From: an uncultured Candidatus Peregrinibacteria bacterium
GTDB taxonomy: Bacteria; Patescibacteriota; Gracilibacteria; Peribacterales; Peribacteraceae
Direction: 5' to 3'
Length of the DNA stretch: 64,000 nucleotides
NCBI GenBank assembly: GCA_903825315.1
Contig: CAIKAD010000001.1
Span: forward strand, 463,401-527,400
Of this stretch, positions 8,892-17,256 are shown in pieces. How positions within the stretch are numbered: the stretch's first letter is position 1; each line of letters begins with the position of its first letter. Under the pieces are notes generated by a model that saw only the letters and a program-made list of their open reading frames with translations, was not told the origin of the DNA and ran no database searches. A program made the translations under genes and the position numbers.

Positions 8892-9731
8892 ATGCGCCGT
8901 TGCATTTCCGGTGGCTTTGCCCTGATGCTCACGTTGACAGCGTGTACCGTTTCCCAGGGTCCCAGGCCAGAAGAAGTACTAAAAAGGGTGGCAACGGCAG
9001 GCCAAACGCTTCGGTCTGCGCATTTTTCAGCCGATGGAACGGTACAGTTTGCCGATGGTAATACCATTGCATTCTCTCTTTTGAACGGCGTGCTCCAGGA
9101 TGGGGGGAGGAAAATTTCCATGACGGCTTCTCTTCTGGATACCCAGCAATCTCTGTCATCGGGTTCTGCAATGGACATTATTATGCGTTCGCCATGCGAT
9201 ATCTACAGGAGGCCGCATAGTGAAGGTCAGGAAATGATTTCCCGTTGGATTAAGAGCAGTTGTAGTACAGCGGACACTCAGAAGGCTATTATTGATCCTC
9301 AATTTCTTGGAATGCAGATGGATGCAATCACCGTAGTACGGGACCGTGGCGTAGTAGTAGAGGAAGGACAGGCTCTGTACCACTATGACATCGCTCTCAA
9401 TCAAACGAAGCTGCAGGAATACATACAGTCGCTGCCCGGCGGAGAAGGTGCGGCGGATGACCGTGTTCAAGCTATCCTGAAGGGTAATACGGTGAACGGA
9501 GAAGTATGGATTAATACATCTTTGTACAGAGTGCAACGATTGGCGTGGAACATTGCTCCAAAAGCGGGACAGAAGGGAACAGCAGTTCATTTTTCTGTTC
9601 GCTTCTGGGATTTTGATGTTGCACCGGATATTCCGTTACCCACGGACAGTATCGCGCCGCCCTTGTCGGACGGAAACATCGATCCACTTCTCCATCTCTT
9701 TAATACCGCTGGGAACGGAAGTGCTTTCTGA
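8892..9731 (+). CDS. Lipoprotein, possibly LolA/LprG-like fold
   Basis: MRRCISGGFALMLTLTAC is a lipoprotein signal with lipobox LTAC (Cys18). The rest (about 260 residues) shows alternating strands, including AHFSADGTVQFADGNTIAF and ALYHYDIALNQTKLQEYIQSL, reminiscent of LppX/LprG or LolA-like beta sheets that bind lipids. That assignment is only a resemblance. Start chosen at the M before the signal; an upstream in-frame start at 8826 overlaps the TPM gene. It probably belongs to the lemA operon and is followed by a PKD protein 22 bases later. Confidence 0.65.
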   Translation: MRRCISGGFALMLTLTACTVSQGPRPEEVLKRVATAGQTLRSAHFSADGTVQFADGNTIAFSLLNGVLQDGGRKISMTASLLDTQQSLSSGSAMDIIMRSPCDIYRRPHSEGQEMISRWIKSSCSTADTQKAIIDPQFLGMQMDAITVVRDRGVVVEEGQALYHYDIALNQTKLQEYIQSLPGGEGAADDRVQAILKGNTVNGEVWINTSLYRVQRLAWNIAPKAGQKGTAVHFSVRFWDFDVAPDIPLPTDSIAPPLSDGNIDPLLHLFNTAGNGSAF

Positions 9732-9753
9732 GGTATCCTGTCCTCCGACCCCT

Positions 9754-11811
9754 ATGCCAACGCCACCGCCTACCGCGCCACCGCCCGCAGCACCGTCTGT
9801 GGATAGTGTGACGACATCTCCAAAACAGGTCGCATCAACAGCACCGACGCAGGTATCCGGTGCAACCGTGCAGCGGATGAAGCAGATACTATTGGCAGTG
9901 GCTGGCGTGTTCTATGGGTTATACATCATCTGGTGTCTGTCATTGATGACTCTTCTTCCCACCACGAATCCAAACTTAGTCTACCTCAAGAGTGTAGGGT
10001 TATTTACGGCATTGGTGGGGGGGATTGTATTCCTTATCGTTGGAGCATTTCTGCTTCAGCGTAGTACCCGGCCTCTTCTTTCGGCAGATACGAAAGTGCG
10101 CGGCATTGTACGGATTGCACTTGCAGTCATTCCCGGGTTGCTCATAAGCGGAATAATGCCGCTGATGATTATTAGAGAACCGGTATTGCCCATGCTGTAT
10201 TCCCCCGATGACCCTGCGCAGCTCGTTGCACCTCTAGCCGTGACGTTCTCCTTGGAACAGACTGTGTCTATCCTTCAGCAATTGAAATTACGTCCGCTTG
10301 AATACTCGTGGTCAAACAACGGAGTGGCAACCGAAAAAACCGTCACTCCTAAGACGACCATCATGTTTCAGAGGGCGGGGATCTATACCGTGAGCGCAAA
10401 CATCTCCCTCTCCAATGGGACGAAGAAACGCGTTTCCAAACGTCTCATTATCGGCGAAGAAGAATTTACCGTATCGCCTCCGAAGCCGATTGTGGAACAA
10501 CCTGCAAAGTTTACGATCGCATCACTGCTCAATGACCCCAAGCTTCTTTCGCAGGTACAGTGGGATTTTGACAGTGATGGCATTGTGGACGAAGTAACGA
10601 AAACACCCGAGATCATGCATACTTTCTATATTGTGGAAAAGGTCAAAGTGACAGCTATCGTTGATCTTACCAACCAGACTCGCAGGACGTATGAAAAAGA
10701 AATTGATGTCGGAGAACCCCCGCCTTTGCCGTTTTCTCTTACACTGGAAACTGATCCACAGAAACTCGTAGGCCCCGTTCCGTTGGGAGTGTACTTTTAT
10801 GCGAAGACGGAGGAGCCACTGCGCGAGATTTACTGGGGGTTTGGTGATGGGCAGAACGAGCAAGGACCTAACGTTACGCGCGTCAGTCACGTCTACAAAA
10901 CCCCAGGGACATACGGTGTTGTATTGCGTGTTAGATCTGCAAGTGGAGAAATAGCTCAAATATCACAGGCGATTATTGCAACACCTGTTCTATCAATCCA
11001 GGATCTGACGTTCGATGGCACGCCGGAGATGGATAATAACACGCTGAAGGGAGAAGTGCCTCTCTCTGTTGATCTTACACCTAAAACCAATCAGCCTCTT
11101 GTACAGTTTTACTGGGAGTATCCCGAAGATCTTAATGCAGAGGTTAAAGGAGCTGAATTTCGGTCCGTATTTCGCCACGAGGGCACCTATGAGATCAAAC
11201 TGCTGGCACAAGAACCGGAGGGGAGTTCGGTACGCATTCCCATCAAGATCATTGCGACTCCTCCCAGCGCGCAGCCCAAAATTGATATTAGGCCGGAAAC
11301 GGGTTCCGCTCCACTCCATGTGTTCTTCGATGCTTCCAATACGTTTATACCGGAGAATGAGAAGGTGGCAGGATTCCTCTGGGATTTTGGTGACAAAGAA
11401 GGCGGGAGCAAGGAGCAATCGGGAAGCTCGCGGATGGAATACACATATCAAAAACCGGGTGAATATCACGTAAAGCTTACGGTAGTTACAACGAATGATA
11501 AGCAGTATGTAGCTGAGCGGACCATCATTGTTCTCAGCCAGAGGATTACCGCGTGCGGCACGGCAAGCCGTCTCAGTGTACTGGCGGGCGGTGCAATTCA
11601 GTTTGATGCATCCTGTTCATCCGGCGAACCCTCGACCTATTTGTGGGATGTACGCGGGGAAGACCGTCCCAATACCATTATTGCACAGAGCAGTGATATC
11701 AAGTTTGTCCACGTATTTGAACAGGCAGGCACGTACTCGGTGACGCTTACCGTAGAGAACGGCGACGGCGCGTCCGATTCCAAGACCCTCTCCATCACGG
11801 TTAATCCTTAA
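9754..11811 (+). CDS. Membrane protein with multiple PKD domains
   Basis: 685 residues. A Pro/Ala-rich cytoplasmic start (MPTPPPTAPPPAAPS) precedes three membrane segments at about 45-70, 77-105 and 113-135. The long outer part holds five or six PKD-type immunoglobulin-like repeats. The clearest show WxFGDG and PGTYxVxLxV patterns: IYWGFGDGQ (about 360), GFLWDFGDKEG (540) and a final repeat ending AGTYSVTLTVENGDG (655). PKD repeats mediate binding to proteins or sugars outside cells. Start chosen after the preceding lipoprotein stop; the same frame is open further upstream but without a plausible N-terminus. Confidence 0.85.
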   Translation: MPTPPPTAPPPAAPSVDSVTTSPKQVASTAPTQVSGATVQRMKQILLAVAGVFYGLYIIWCLSLMTLLPTTNPNLVYLKSVGLFTALVGGIVFLIVGAFLLQRSTRPLLSADTKVRGIVRIALAVIPGLLISGIMPLMIIREPVLPMLYSPDDPAQLVAPLAVTFSLEQTVSILQQLKLRPLEYSWSNNGVATEKTVTPKTTIMFQRAGIYTVSANISLSNGTKKRVSKRLIIGEEEFTVSPPKPIVEQPAKFTIASLLNDPKLLSQVQWDFDSDGIVDEVTKTPEIMHTFYIVEKVKVTAIVDLTNQTRRTYEKEIDVGEPPPLPFSLTLETDPQKLVGPVPLGVYFYAKTEEPLREIYWGFGDGQNEQGPNVTRVSHVYKTPGTYGVVLRVRSASGEIAQISQAIIATPVLSIQDLTFDGTPEMDNNTLKGEVPLSVDLTPKTNQPLVQFYWEYPEDLNAEVKGAEFRSVFRHEGTYEIKLLAQEPEGSSVRIPIKIIATPPSAQPKIDIRPETGSAPLHVFFDASNTFIPENEKVAGFLWDFGDKEGGSKEQSGSSRMEYTYQKPGEYHVKLTVVTTNDKQYVAERTIIVLSQRITACGTASRLSVLAGGAIQFDASCSSGEPSTYLWDVRGEDRPNTIIAQSSDIKFVHVFEQAGTYSVTLTVENGDGASDSKTLSITVNP

Positions 11812-11840
11812 AGACCATCACCCCCTCCCCCTCCTCCCCC

Positions 11841-11927
11841 ATGAAAAAGTCTACTATCCGCATTACTGCCACGATCGGTCTCATTGCGGTCGTTCTTGGA
11901 GCGATATTACCTTCCCTCATGTTCTAG
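11841..11927 (+). CDS. Possible 28-residue single-pass membrane peptide
   Basis: MKKSTIRITATIGLIAVVL and a short hydrophobic tail, ending at TAG. Two Lys at the front plus one hydrophobic stretch is typical of small membrane proteins. It follows the PKD gene by 29 bases on the same strand and stops three bases before the end of tsaD on the other strand. The C-rich upstream region has no Shine-Dalgarno. Its reality needs comparative support. Confidence 0.4.
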   Translation: MKKSTIRITATIGLIAVVLGAILPSLMF

Positions 11928-11930
11928 TGA

Positions 11931-12977
11931 TCAGGAGATGGGCCGGATGAGTGTCTCTTCTAGTGGTAATGATGCGAGGGTTTCGAAGGGAATGGAAGCA
12001 TCCGCCCCAATTTCTGTTGCGTAGAAGTATCCCGCAGATGCGACCATTGCGGCATTGTCCGTGCAGTATGCGATGGATAGTGGTGTGCGGGGGGTGAGAT
12101 GGTGACGGGAGCAGAGATTCTCGAGAAGTTCCCGGAGTCTTGTATTGGCGGATACGCCACCAACGGCATGTACTTCCTGGACATGATCGAGGCTATCCAG
12201 CGCCTTTTCCACGCGATCAAGAAGGTGGTTACATATTGCTTCCTGATAGGAAGCGGAGACATTGGCCAGATCGTCTTTGGCTTTCGGATTATCACGCAGA
12301 AGATATTTAAAGGCGGTCTTGAGACCGGAAAAACTGAAGTCCAAGGTTTGCTCTCCTCTGAGAGGGAGAGGGAACGGATATCTCCGGGGATCCCCCCCGT
12401 GTGCCGCCCGGGAAAGGCTGGGACCGCCGGGATAGGGAAGTCCGAGAATACTGGCTCCTTTATCGAACGCTTCGCCTGCCGCATCGTCACGTGTGCGACC
12501 AATCAGTTTGCCGCTTGTATGTGACGTGCGGTACCAGAGGTCTGTGTGACCTCCAGATGCGGAAAGTGTCAGGACGGGAAAGTGTATGGTATCACTCTCA
12601 GCACCTGCGGGAATAAGCCACGGTGAACTGAGATGTCCGAGTGTGTGATGGATGCCAAGAAGCGGGCATTGCCAGGAATAGGCAAGCGCACGGGCAGTCG
12701 TTGTGCCCACAAGAAGGGAGCCAAGCAGGCCAGGTCCGCGGGTTACGGCGATGGCGTCAATTTCTTCAACGGGCATATCCGCCTGGTGGAGTGCCTCGCG
12801 GAGAACGGGAATCATGCATTCTACCTGCTTGCGCGCAGCTTCCTCTGGAATGACGCCGGCAAGATCCTCAAACGCAAGGCGCGAACTTGCAATAACATTA
12901 CTCAGCACTTCACGCCCGTCAGATACGAGAGAAACGGACGTTTCGTCACAGGAGGTTTCGATGCCAAGAACGATCAT
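11931..12977 (-). CDS. tsaD: tRNA N6-threonylcarbamoyladenosine transferase TsaD
   Basis: Transfers the threonylcarbamoyl group to A37 of ANN-decoding tRNAs. The N-terminus MIVLGIETSCDETSVSLV and metal-binding HHTLGHLSSPW are diagnostic; GPGLLGSLLVG and GGVSANTRLRE are also conserved. 348 residues, normal length. The start at 12977 is fixed by the family N-terminus and by a TATACT box 11 bases upstream. Divergent from lgt with only 27 bases between the two start codons. Partner genes tsaB, tsaC and tsaE are not in the window. Confidence 0.97.
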   Translation of the reverse strand: MIVLGIETSCDETSVSLVSDGREVLSNVIASSRLAFEDLAGVIPEEAARKQVECMIPVLREALHQADMPVEEIDAIAVTRGPGLLGSLLVGTTTARALAYSWQCPLLGIHHTLGHLSSPWLIPAGAESDTIHFPVLTLSASGGHTDLWYRTSHTSGKLIGRTRDDAAGEAFDKGASILGLPYPGGPSLSRAAHGGDPRRYPFPLPLRGEQTLDFSFSGLKTAFKYLLRDNPKAKDDLANVSASYQEAICNHLLDRVEKALDSLDHVQEVHAVGGVSANTRLRELLENLCSRHHLTPRTPLSIAYCTDNAAMVASAGYFYATEIGADASIPFETLASLPLEETLIRPIS

Positions 12978-13004
12978 AGACGGAGCATAGTATACTGTGC
13001 GGCG
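12978..13004. promoter_or_regulatory. Bidirectional tsaD/lgt promoter with palindromic -10
   Basis: The palindrome AGTATACT (12989-12996) supplies a TATACT -10 box in both directions. It lies 8 bases before the lgt ATG (13005) and 11 bases before the tsaD ATG (12977). Both transcripts would carry leaders of only 0-5 bases. No clear -35 on either side. Confidence 0.75.
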
Positions 13005-13805
13005 ATGATCCACTTCCTGCCATCAAGACCTGTTGTCCTGGAACTCTTCGGTTTCAGTATTCATTGGTACGGGCTTCTATATGTTCTTTCGTTCGTCATT
13101 GCCCTTACCCTCCTTCCCCGTCTGCAACGTTTGCGTGGATTGGATCTTTCGCGGGATACATGGCTGGATATTGTGGCTTGGTCCGTAGCAGGCGTCCTTG
13201 TGGGGGGGAGACTAGGGTTTGTCCTGCTCTATGAACCGCGTTACTTTCTAGAGCATCCGCTCCACGTCTTTGCGGTATGGGAAGGGGGGATGGCATCTCA
13301 CGGGGGGTTTATTGGTGTCAGCCTTGTCATCCTGTATATCAGCTGGAAGAACAGTATGAATGTCTGGCAGCTGGCGGATATTGCAACGGTACCTGGAGCG
13401 ATAGGGCTGGGGCTTGGGCGCATCGGAAATTTTATTAATCAGGAACTCTACGGCACAGTGACTACCCTACCATGGGGAGTGGTCTTTCCTGATGCTATAG
13501 GACCGCGGCATCCCATACAGATCTACGATTTCTTCCTGATGAGCTGCATTGCAGGTATCTGTCTCCTGATGCTCCGAAAAGGAATACCAGCCCAGCGTGG
13601 TCGTATCTTCGCCATCTTTCTGATGCTTTATGGCATCATCCGCTTCTGCCTCGAATATGTACGTGCACAGGACTATCCCTTCACCGTCATAGGACCTATT
13701 GTCCTTACGCGCGGACAGCTCTTTACACTTCCTCTGTTCTTCTTCGGAGTATTGCTTTGGTTCCTCCTGCCGCTTTATGCGGGTGATAGGGAAGCTTCTG
13801 CGTAG
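13005..13805 (+). CDS. lgt: Prolipoprotein diacylglyceryl transferase Lgt
   Basis: Adds diacylglycerol to the lipobox cysteine of prolipoproteins in the membrane. Family features: about seven membrane segments, the early IHWYGLLYVLSF block, the HGG motif (WEGGMASHGGFIG), and the Lgt signature region GLGRIGNFINQELYG. 266 residues is usual. Candidate substrates in this window are the lipoproteins at 2676, 8892 and 21315. The 3' end overlaps rnhB by 31 bases on the opposite strand. Confidence 0.96.
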   Translation: MIHFLPSRPVVLELFGFSIHWYGLLYVLSFVIALTLLPRLQRLRGLDLSRDTWLDIVAWSVAGVLVGGRLGFVLLYEPRYFLEHPLHVFAVWEGGMASHGGFIGVSLVILYISWKNSMNVWQLADIATVPGAIGLGLGRIGNFINQELYGTVTTLPWGVVFPDAIGPRHPIQIYDFFLMSCIAGICLLMLRKGIPAQRGRIFAIFLMLYGIIRFCLEYVRAQDYPFTVIGPIVLTRGQLFTLPLFFFGVLLWFLLPLYAGDREASA

Positions 13806-14422
13806 TGGATGCGTCTGCAGAACGTTCTACGGTGAATGGGGCACGGTCCGAGGGTGCGTATACAGCCGATGTGTTCCACGGAGCCATATCCCTTGTGAGA
13901 GGAAAACCCGTAACCCGGAAATACGCGATCCGAACGGACCATGATGCGATCCCGCGTAACCTTTGCGATGATTGATGCAGCAGCGATGCAGGCCTCGTGC
14001 TCGTCGCCGCGTATGATGGATGAGTGCGGAAGATCAAACCAGAAATGATCCCTTCCATCCACGAGGAGATAGGTTGGATTAGTGCATGCCTGAAGCTGAT
14101 GCACGGCCTTCTGCATTGCCAGCTCCGTAGCCGCAAGGATTCCTTTCTGATCAATAACGGAATGTGCGGAAATACCGATGCCGAACGCGCAGTGGGAAAT
14201 GATCCAGTTAAATGCCGTCGTGCGCTCTTCCGGGGTGAGCTGTTTGCTGTCCGCAATGAGAATATCTTTCTCCGGTTCCTGTTCAAACGGTGACCATCGG
14301 GGATGCACCCTTCCCCGTCGATAGAGAGGGTGAGGAAGAACGCAAGCTGCAGCGACAACAGGACCCGCAAGCGGGCCTCTTCCTGCTTCATCGATGCCAG
14401 CGATGATACGAATAGTAGGCAT
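13775..14422 (-). CDS. rnhB: Ribonuclease HII
   Basis: Removes ribonucleotides and RNA from RNA-DNA hybrids. The catalytic signature IAGIDEAGRGPLAGPVV (residues 7-23) supplies the first Asp and Glu; ADSKQLTPEER and YLLVDGRDHF provide the later motifs. 215 residues, usual length. It follows the MurE-like gene by 20 bases on the same strand, making ribF-murE-like-rnhB a probable operon. Its end overlaps the end of lgt (convergent). Confidence 0.96.
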   Translation of the reverse strand: MPTIRIIAGIDEAGRGPLAGPVVAAACVLPHPLYRRGRVHPRWSPFEQEPEKDILIADSKQLTPEERTTAFNWIISHCAFGIGISAHSVIDQKGILAATELAMQKAVHQLQACTNPTYLLVDGRDHFWFDLPHSSIIRGDEHEACIAAASIIAKVTRDRIMVRSDRVFPGYGFSSHKGYGSVEHIGCIRTLGPCPIHRRTFCRRIHYAEASLSPA

Positions 14423-14442
14423 TAATCACTGCAGTGTCAGCT

Positions 14443-15783
14443 CTATTGATGAAACATTTTCTCCAGCATTGCGTGGGCAATTTCACGTTCATTCCAGGGA
14501 ACCTGTCCCGATGACGTCATCATGGTTGTATCGCTCCCTTTCCCGCTCAGAAGAACTGCATCTCCTTCACGGGCCAATGTAAATATTTTCCTCAATGCAT
14601 CCGTTCTATTCGATATACGTTCTGCCTGTACCTTGTTCTGATCAATTCCAGCCCACACATCGTCTATGATTTTCTCCGGATCTTCGTTGTAGGGATCTTC
14701 GTTGGTTACAATAACGATGTCCGCAAGATCACTGCAGATCTTTCCTACAAGCGGTCGTTTTTCGCGCATACGGTTCCCACAACTCCCCGTAAGGACGAGG
14801 AGGCGTTTGCCTGGCTGGAGTGTAGTGCGCAAGGCAGTGAGAGTCTTCTCATACGATGCCGGTGTTACCGTAAAATCCACATAAACTGAAAAGTTCTGCG
14901 GCCCGCCGATTCTCTCCATCCGTCCAGGAACACCAGTATAACTCCGGAGGAGGGAAGATGACTGCTCAGGGGATATCCCAGCTCCTAATGCACATCCAAT
15001 GGCACTGAGGGCATTTTCCAGATTGAACGTACCGGGAACGGGCAGCACAAGTGAACAGGTATGGGCTGCATTTGATCCCGCTTCACGTACATGGATTACC
15101 GCTGATGTTGAATCCGGCTTTGCACTGATGTCTGACAGCCAGAGGAGGGTTTCGTTTGCATCGAGCCGGAAGGAGACAGGGGGTTCCTGTTCCATATAGA
15201 TCACTGTTCTGGAGGAACTGTACTTTTTGAAAAGAGGATATGTTTCATCTTCAAAATGAAGAACTTTCGTTCCATTGGGTCGGAGCATGCGGAATAAAAT
15301 TCCTTTGTCTTTACGATAACGTTCCATGGATTTGTGGTAATCGAGGTGTTCCGGTGAAGTATTGGTAATGCCGGCTATAGCAGGGAATGTCCACGCCGAC
15401 CTCCCTTGAACGAGTCCATGGGATGAGTATTCGAGTACGGCATGTGTGCATCCTTCGCTTTGCAGGAGGCGCAAAAAACGCTGAATGGCAAATGGAGACG
15501 GGGAAGTCTTCTGTGTTGCATTCCATGTCGTCTTCCCGTTCACTTCAAAGAAAGCCGTGGAGAGGGAACCGGCCTTCAATCCTGACTGGCGGAGGATGTG
15601 TGAGACCATTCCAACTGTGGTCGTCTTTCCATCCGTTCCCGTTATGCCGATAACCGTAAGACGACGGGCAGGAAAGCCGTAGCGCAGAGCGGCAACGAAA
15701 GACTTTGCGCGATGCCAGGAGAGACGGACAAGGCCCCGCTCCGGAAAGAGCCGTTTGATGTGGCGGATGAGAATACGAATCAT
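14443..15783 (-). CDS. MurE-like Mur ligase lacking the usual N-terminal domain
   Basis: Central and C-terminal domains of a Mur ligase: ATP loop GITGTDGKTTT (about 46-56), ITNTSPEHLDYHKSMERY, then the C-terminal domain with TGSCGNRMREKRPLVG. The best relation is to MurE, which adds the third amino acid to UDP-MurNAc-L-Ala-D-Glu. Three oddities appear. Only about 40 residues precede the P-loop, so the substrate-binding domain 1 is missing. The usual DYAHTP is DFTVTP. The amino-acid-selecting DNPR or similar tetrapeptide reads EDPYNEDP. The substrate is therefore uncertain. Starts inside the ribF stop (ATGA). Confidence 0.8.
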   Translation of the reverse strand: MIRILIRHIKRLFPERGLVRLSWHRAKSFVAALRYGFPARRLTVIGITGTDGKTTTVGMVSHILRQSGLKAGSLSTAFFEVNGKTTWNATQKTSPSPFAIQRFLRLLQSEGCTHAVLEYSSHGLVQGRSAWTFPAIAGITNTSPEHLDYHKSMERYRKDKGILFRMLRPNGTKVLHFEDETYPLFKKYSSSRTVIYMEQEPPVSFRLDANETLLWLSDISAKPDSTSAVIHVREAGSNAAHTCSLVLPVPGTFNLENALSAIGCALGAGISPEQSSSLLRSYTGVPGRMERIGGPQNFSVYVDFTVTPASYEKTLTALRTTLQPGKRLLVLTGSCGNRMREKRPLVGKICSDLADIVIVTNEDPYNEDPEKIIDDVWAGIDQNKVQAERISNRTDALRKIFTLAREGDAVLLSGKGSDTTMMTSSGQVPWNEREIAHAMLEKMFHQ

Positions 15784-16187
15784 GCGCCCGGGGATGATAC
15801 CCCCAAAATCTCTCGTGCCACATGGATATCAGCCTCCATTTGCTGCAGCAGGGCTTCACGGCTTGGAAAATCAGCTATGTCGCGCAGGAATTGTATAACG
15901 GCAACAGTAAGCCTCATTGGGCTATGGGCAATCGTTCTGTCGATCAAATGCACTTCACAGGATGGGGAATCTTTAAAAACCGGTCGCGGTCCGTAATGCA
16001 TTACAGCTGGGATAGATTCACCTTCATCTTCTAGCTGCGCAAAGCATGCGTACACACCATTGAGAAGTTCTTGAGGAACATCATTATATTGCAGATTAAT
16101 GGTGGGTGTGCCGATGCTCCGTCCACGATGTGATCCTTTAACAACCTGCGCTGAGAATACAAGAGATGAAATACGGGAAGGCATCAT
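15780..16187 (-). CDS. Riboflavin kinase domain protein (stand-alone RFK)
   Basis: Makes FMN from riboflavin and ATP. The flavokinase motif VVKGSHRGRSIGTPTINLQ (about 12-30), GVYACFAQL, and the EVHLIDRT/FLRDIADFPSREALLQQM blocks are clear. Only the C-terminal RFK half of bifunctional RibF is present; the FMN adenylyltransferase half is absent, so FAD would need another enzyme. The start MMPSRISS gives 135 residues; a longer frame begins at 16277. Its stop overlaps the next gene's start (ATGA). Confidence 0.88.
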   Translation of the reverse strand: MMPSRISSLVFSAQVVKGSHRGRSIGTPTINLQYNDVPQELLNGVYACFAQLEDEGESIPAVMHYGPRPVFKDSPSCEVHLIDRTIAHSPMRLTVAVIQFLRDIADFPSREALLQQMEADIHVAREILGVSSPGA

Positions 16188-16245
16188 AGATTCTCTACCA
16201 CTGTACAATATATTTTCTAAACATACATCTCCTAACCGCTTACCG

Positions 16246-16716
16246 TTATGTTGAGGGATTGAGAGTACGTGGGACATTCAAAGCTGCTACACAGCCAGTT
16301 TGGGCCAGATACAAACCGCGAATGCTGACAAGAAGAGCGGCATTCTGATCCGGAGTTCCCTGGTAATTCATGATGCCCATATCCGCGGCTATGGAGTGTC
16401 GAGAGGTAAACGATGAGGATAAGCCAATACTCACCATGGTATCCTTGAGTGTTGCATCAAGCGGTATGACGGGAACGGACGTGCACACTGGGATTGTGAC
16501 CGTAGTCGGAACGACAGGAAGTTCATGGGGCAGGGAATCGATTATCAGAGGATGCATAGGATTCTTCATTACGATTTTGGGAGGCTTTCCCCAAGGTTTT
16601 TCCAGTAATGTTATCGTGGATAATTCATCCGTTACGCTCTTCTGTAGCAGAGCGGCGGCGGTTGCAAACACACTGCACGTGACGAGGAAGATGATGGAAA
16701 AAGAAATCGCTCTCAT
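16246..16716 (-). CDS. Exported protein, unknown function
   Basis: 156 residues with a signal peptide or anchor at the N-terminus (MRAISFSIIFLVTCSVFATAAALL). The rest is Pro/Thr/Val-rich with two cysteines (VCTS, GCVA). No domain recognised. Its ATG overlaps the stop of a small upstream frame (ATGA), which suggests coupling. The 58 bases to ribF would allow the same transcript. Confidence 0.6.
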   Translation of the reverse strand: MRAISFSIIFLVTCSVFATAAALLQKSVTDELSTITLLEKPWGKPPKIVMKNPMHPLIIDSLPHELPVVPTTVTIPVCTSVPVIPLDATLKDTMVSIGLSSSFTSRHSIAADMGIMNYQGTPDQNAALLVSIRGLYLAQTGCVAALNVPRTLNPST

Positions 16717-16838
16717 TTGTACTTTCGCGACCGCAAGCGGTACACGAGTGACCGGTATTTCTGAATTCCTGTGCTGCCGGCAATAATCGTCAGGTGAATG
16801 ATGAGTGATAGGCCGAAGAATTGTGCAACGGGAAGCAT
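16713..16838 (-). CDS. Possible 41-residue membrane protein
   Basis: Starts MLPVAQFFGLSLIIHLTII, one hydrophobic segment, then a basic tail (YRSLVYRLRSRKYK). The stop overlaps the start of the following exported-protein gene (ATGA). The frame is open further upstream to 16940. Low confidence because of size. Confidence 0.4.
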   Translation of the reverse strand: MLPVAQFFGLSLIIHLTIIAGSTGIQKYRSLVYRLRSRKYK

Positions 16839-17102
16839 GAAATCTGGAAACGGTACAATAACCACTGCCGACTTTTTTATTCTGGGGGGAAAGTAGTTGA
16901 GGCAATCCGTCCAGCGAGAGCGTGGTGGACACGTGTGCAACAGTGAGCTGAACTTGAAGACGTCACGAAGAAGAAGTCCTTACAAAAACTAGTCATGATT
17001 GACATATGTATTTCTGTAACCTGGTATACATATATTGAATATTCAATGCGTAAGGTACTATTAACCGATCATTACGAACTGTTACTCAGGATGATTGGAA
17101 TG

Positions 17103-17108
17103 TACAAT
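17103..17108 (+). promoter_or_regulatory. -10 box of tRNA-Ser(UGA)
   Basis: TACAAT ends exactly 6 bases before the first base of the mature tRNA (17115), so transcription should start at tRNA position 1 with no 5' leader. Confidence 0.65.
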
Positions 17109-17114
17109 GCATGT

Positions 17115-17204
17115 GGAGGGATGGCCGAGTGGTTGAAGGCGACGGACTTGAAATCCGTTAGACCCTTACGGGTCTCGTGGGTTCGAATCCCACTCCCTCC
17201 GCCA
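17115..17204 (+). tRNA. tRNA-Ser (anticodon UGA)
   Basis: 90-base class II tRNA. Acceptor GGAGGGA/TCCCTCC, anticodon stem-loop ACGGA-CTTGAAA-TCCGT, long variable arm, T-loop GTTCGAATC, encoded CCA. Confidence 0.97.
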
Positions 17205-17256
17205 GTAATGTTTGCACATAAACAGCATGTTTCCTTTGCGAATAGGGGAGGGTACG

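Noticed and set aside
12633..13004. N-terminal extension of lgt to 390 residues
   Set aside because: It overlaps tsaD on the other strand, and the Lgt family start and promoter both point to 13005.
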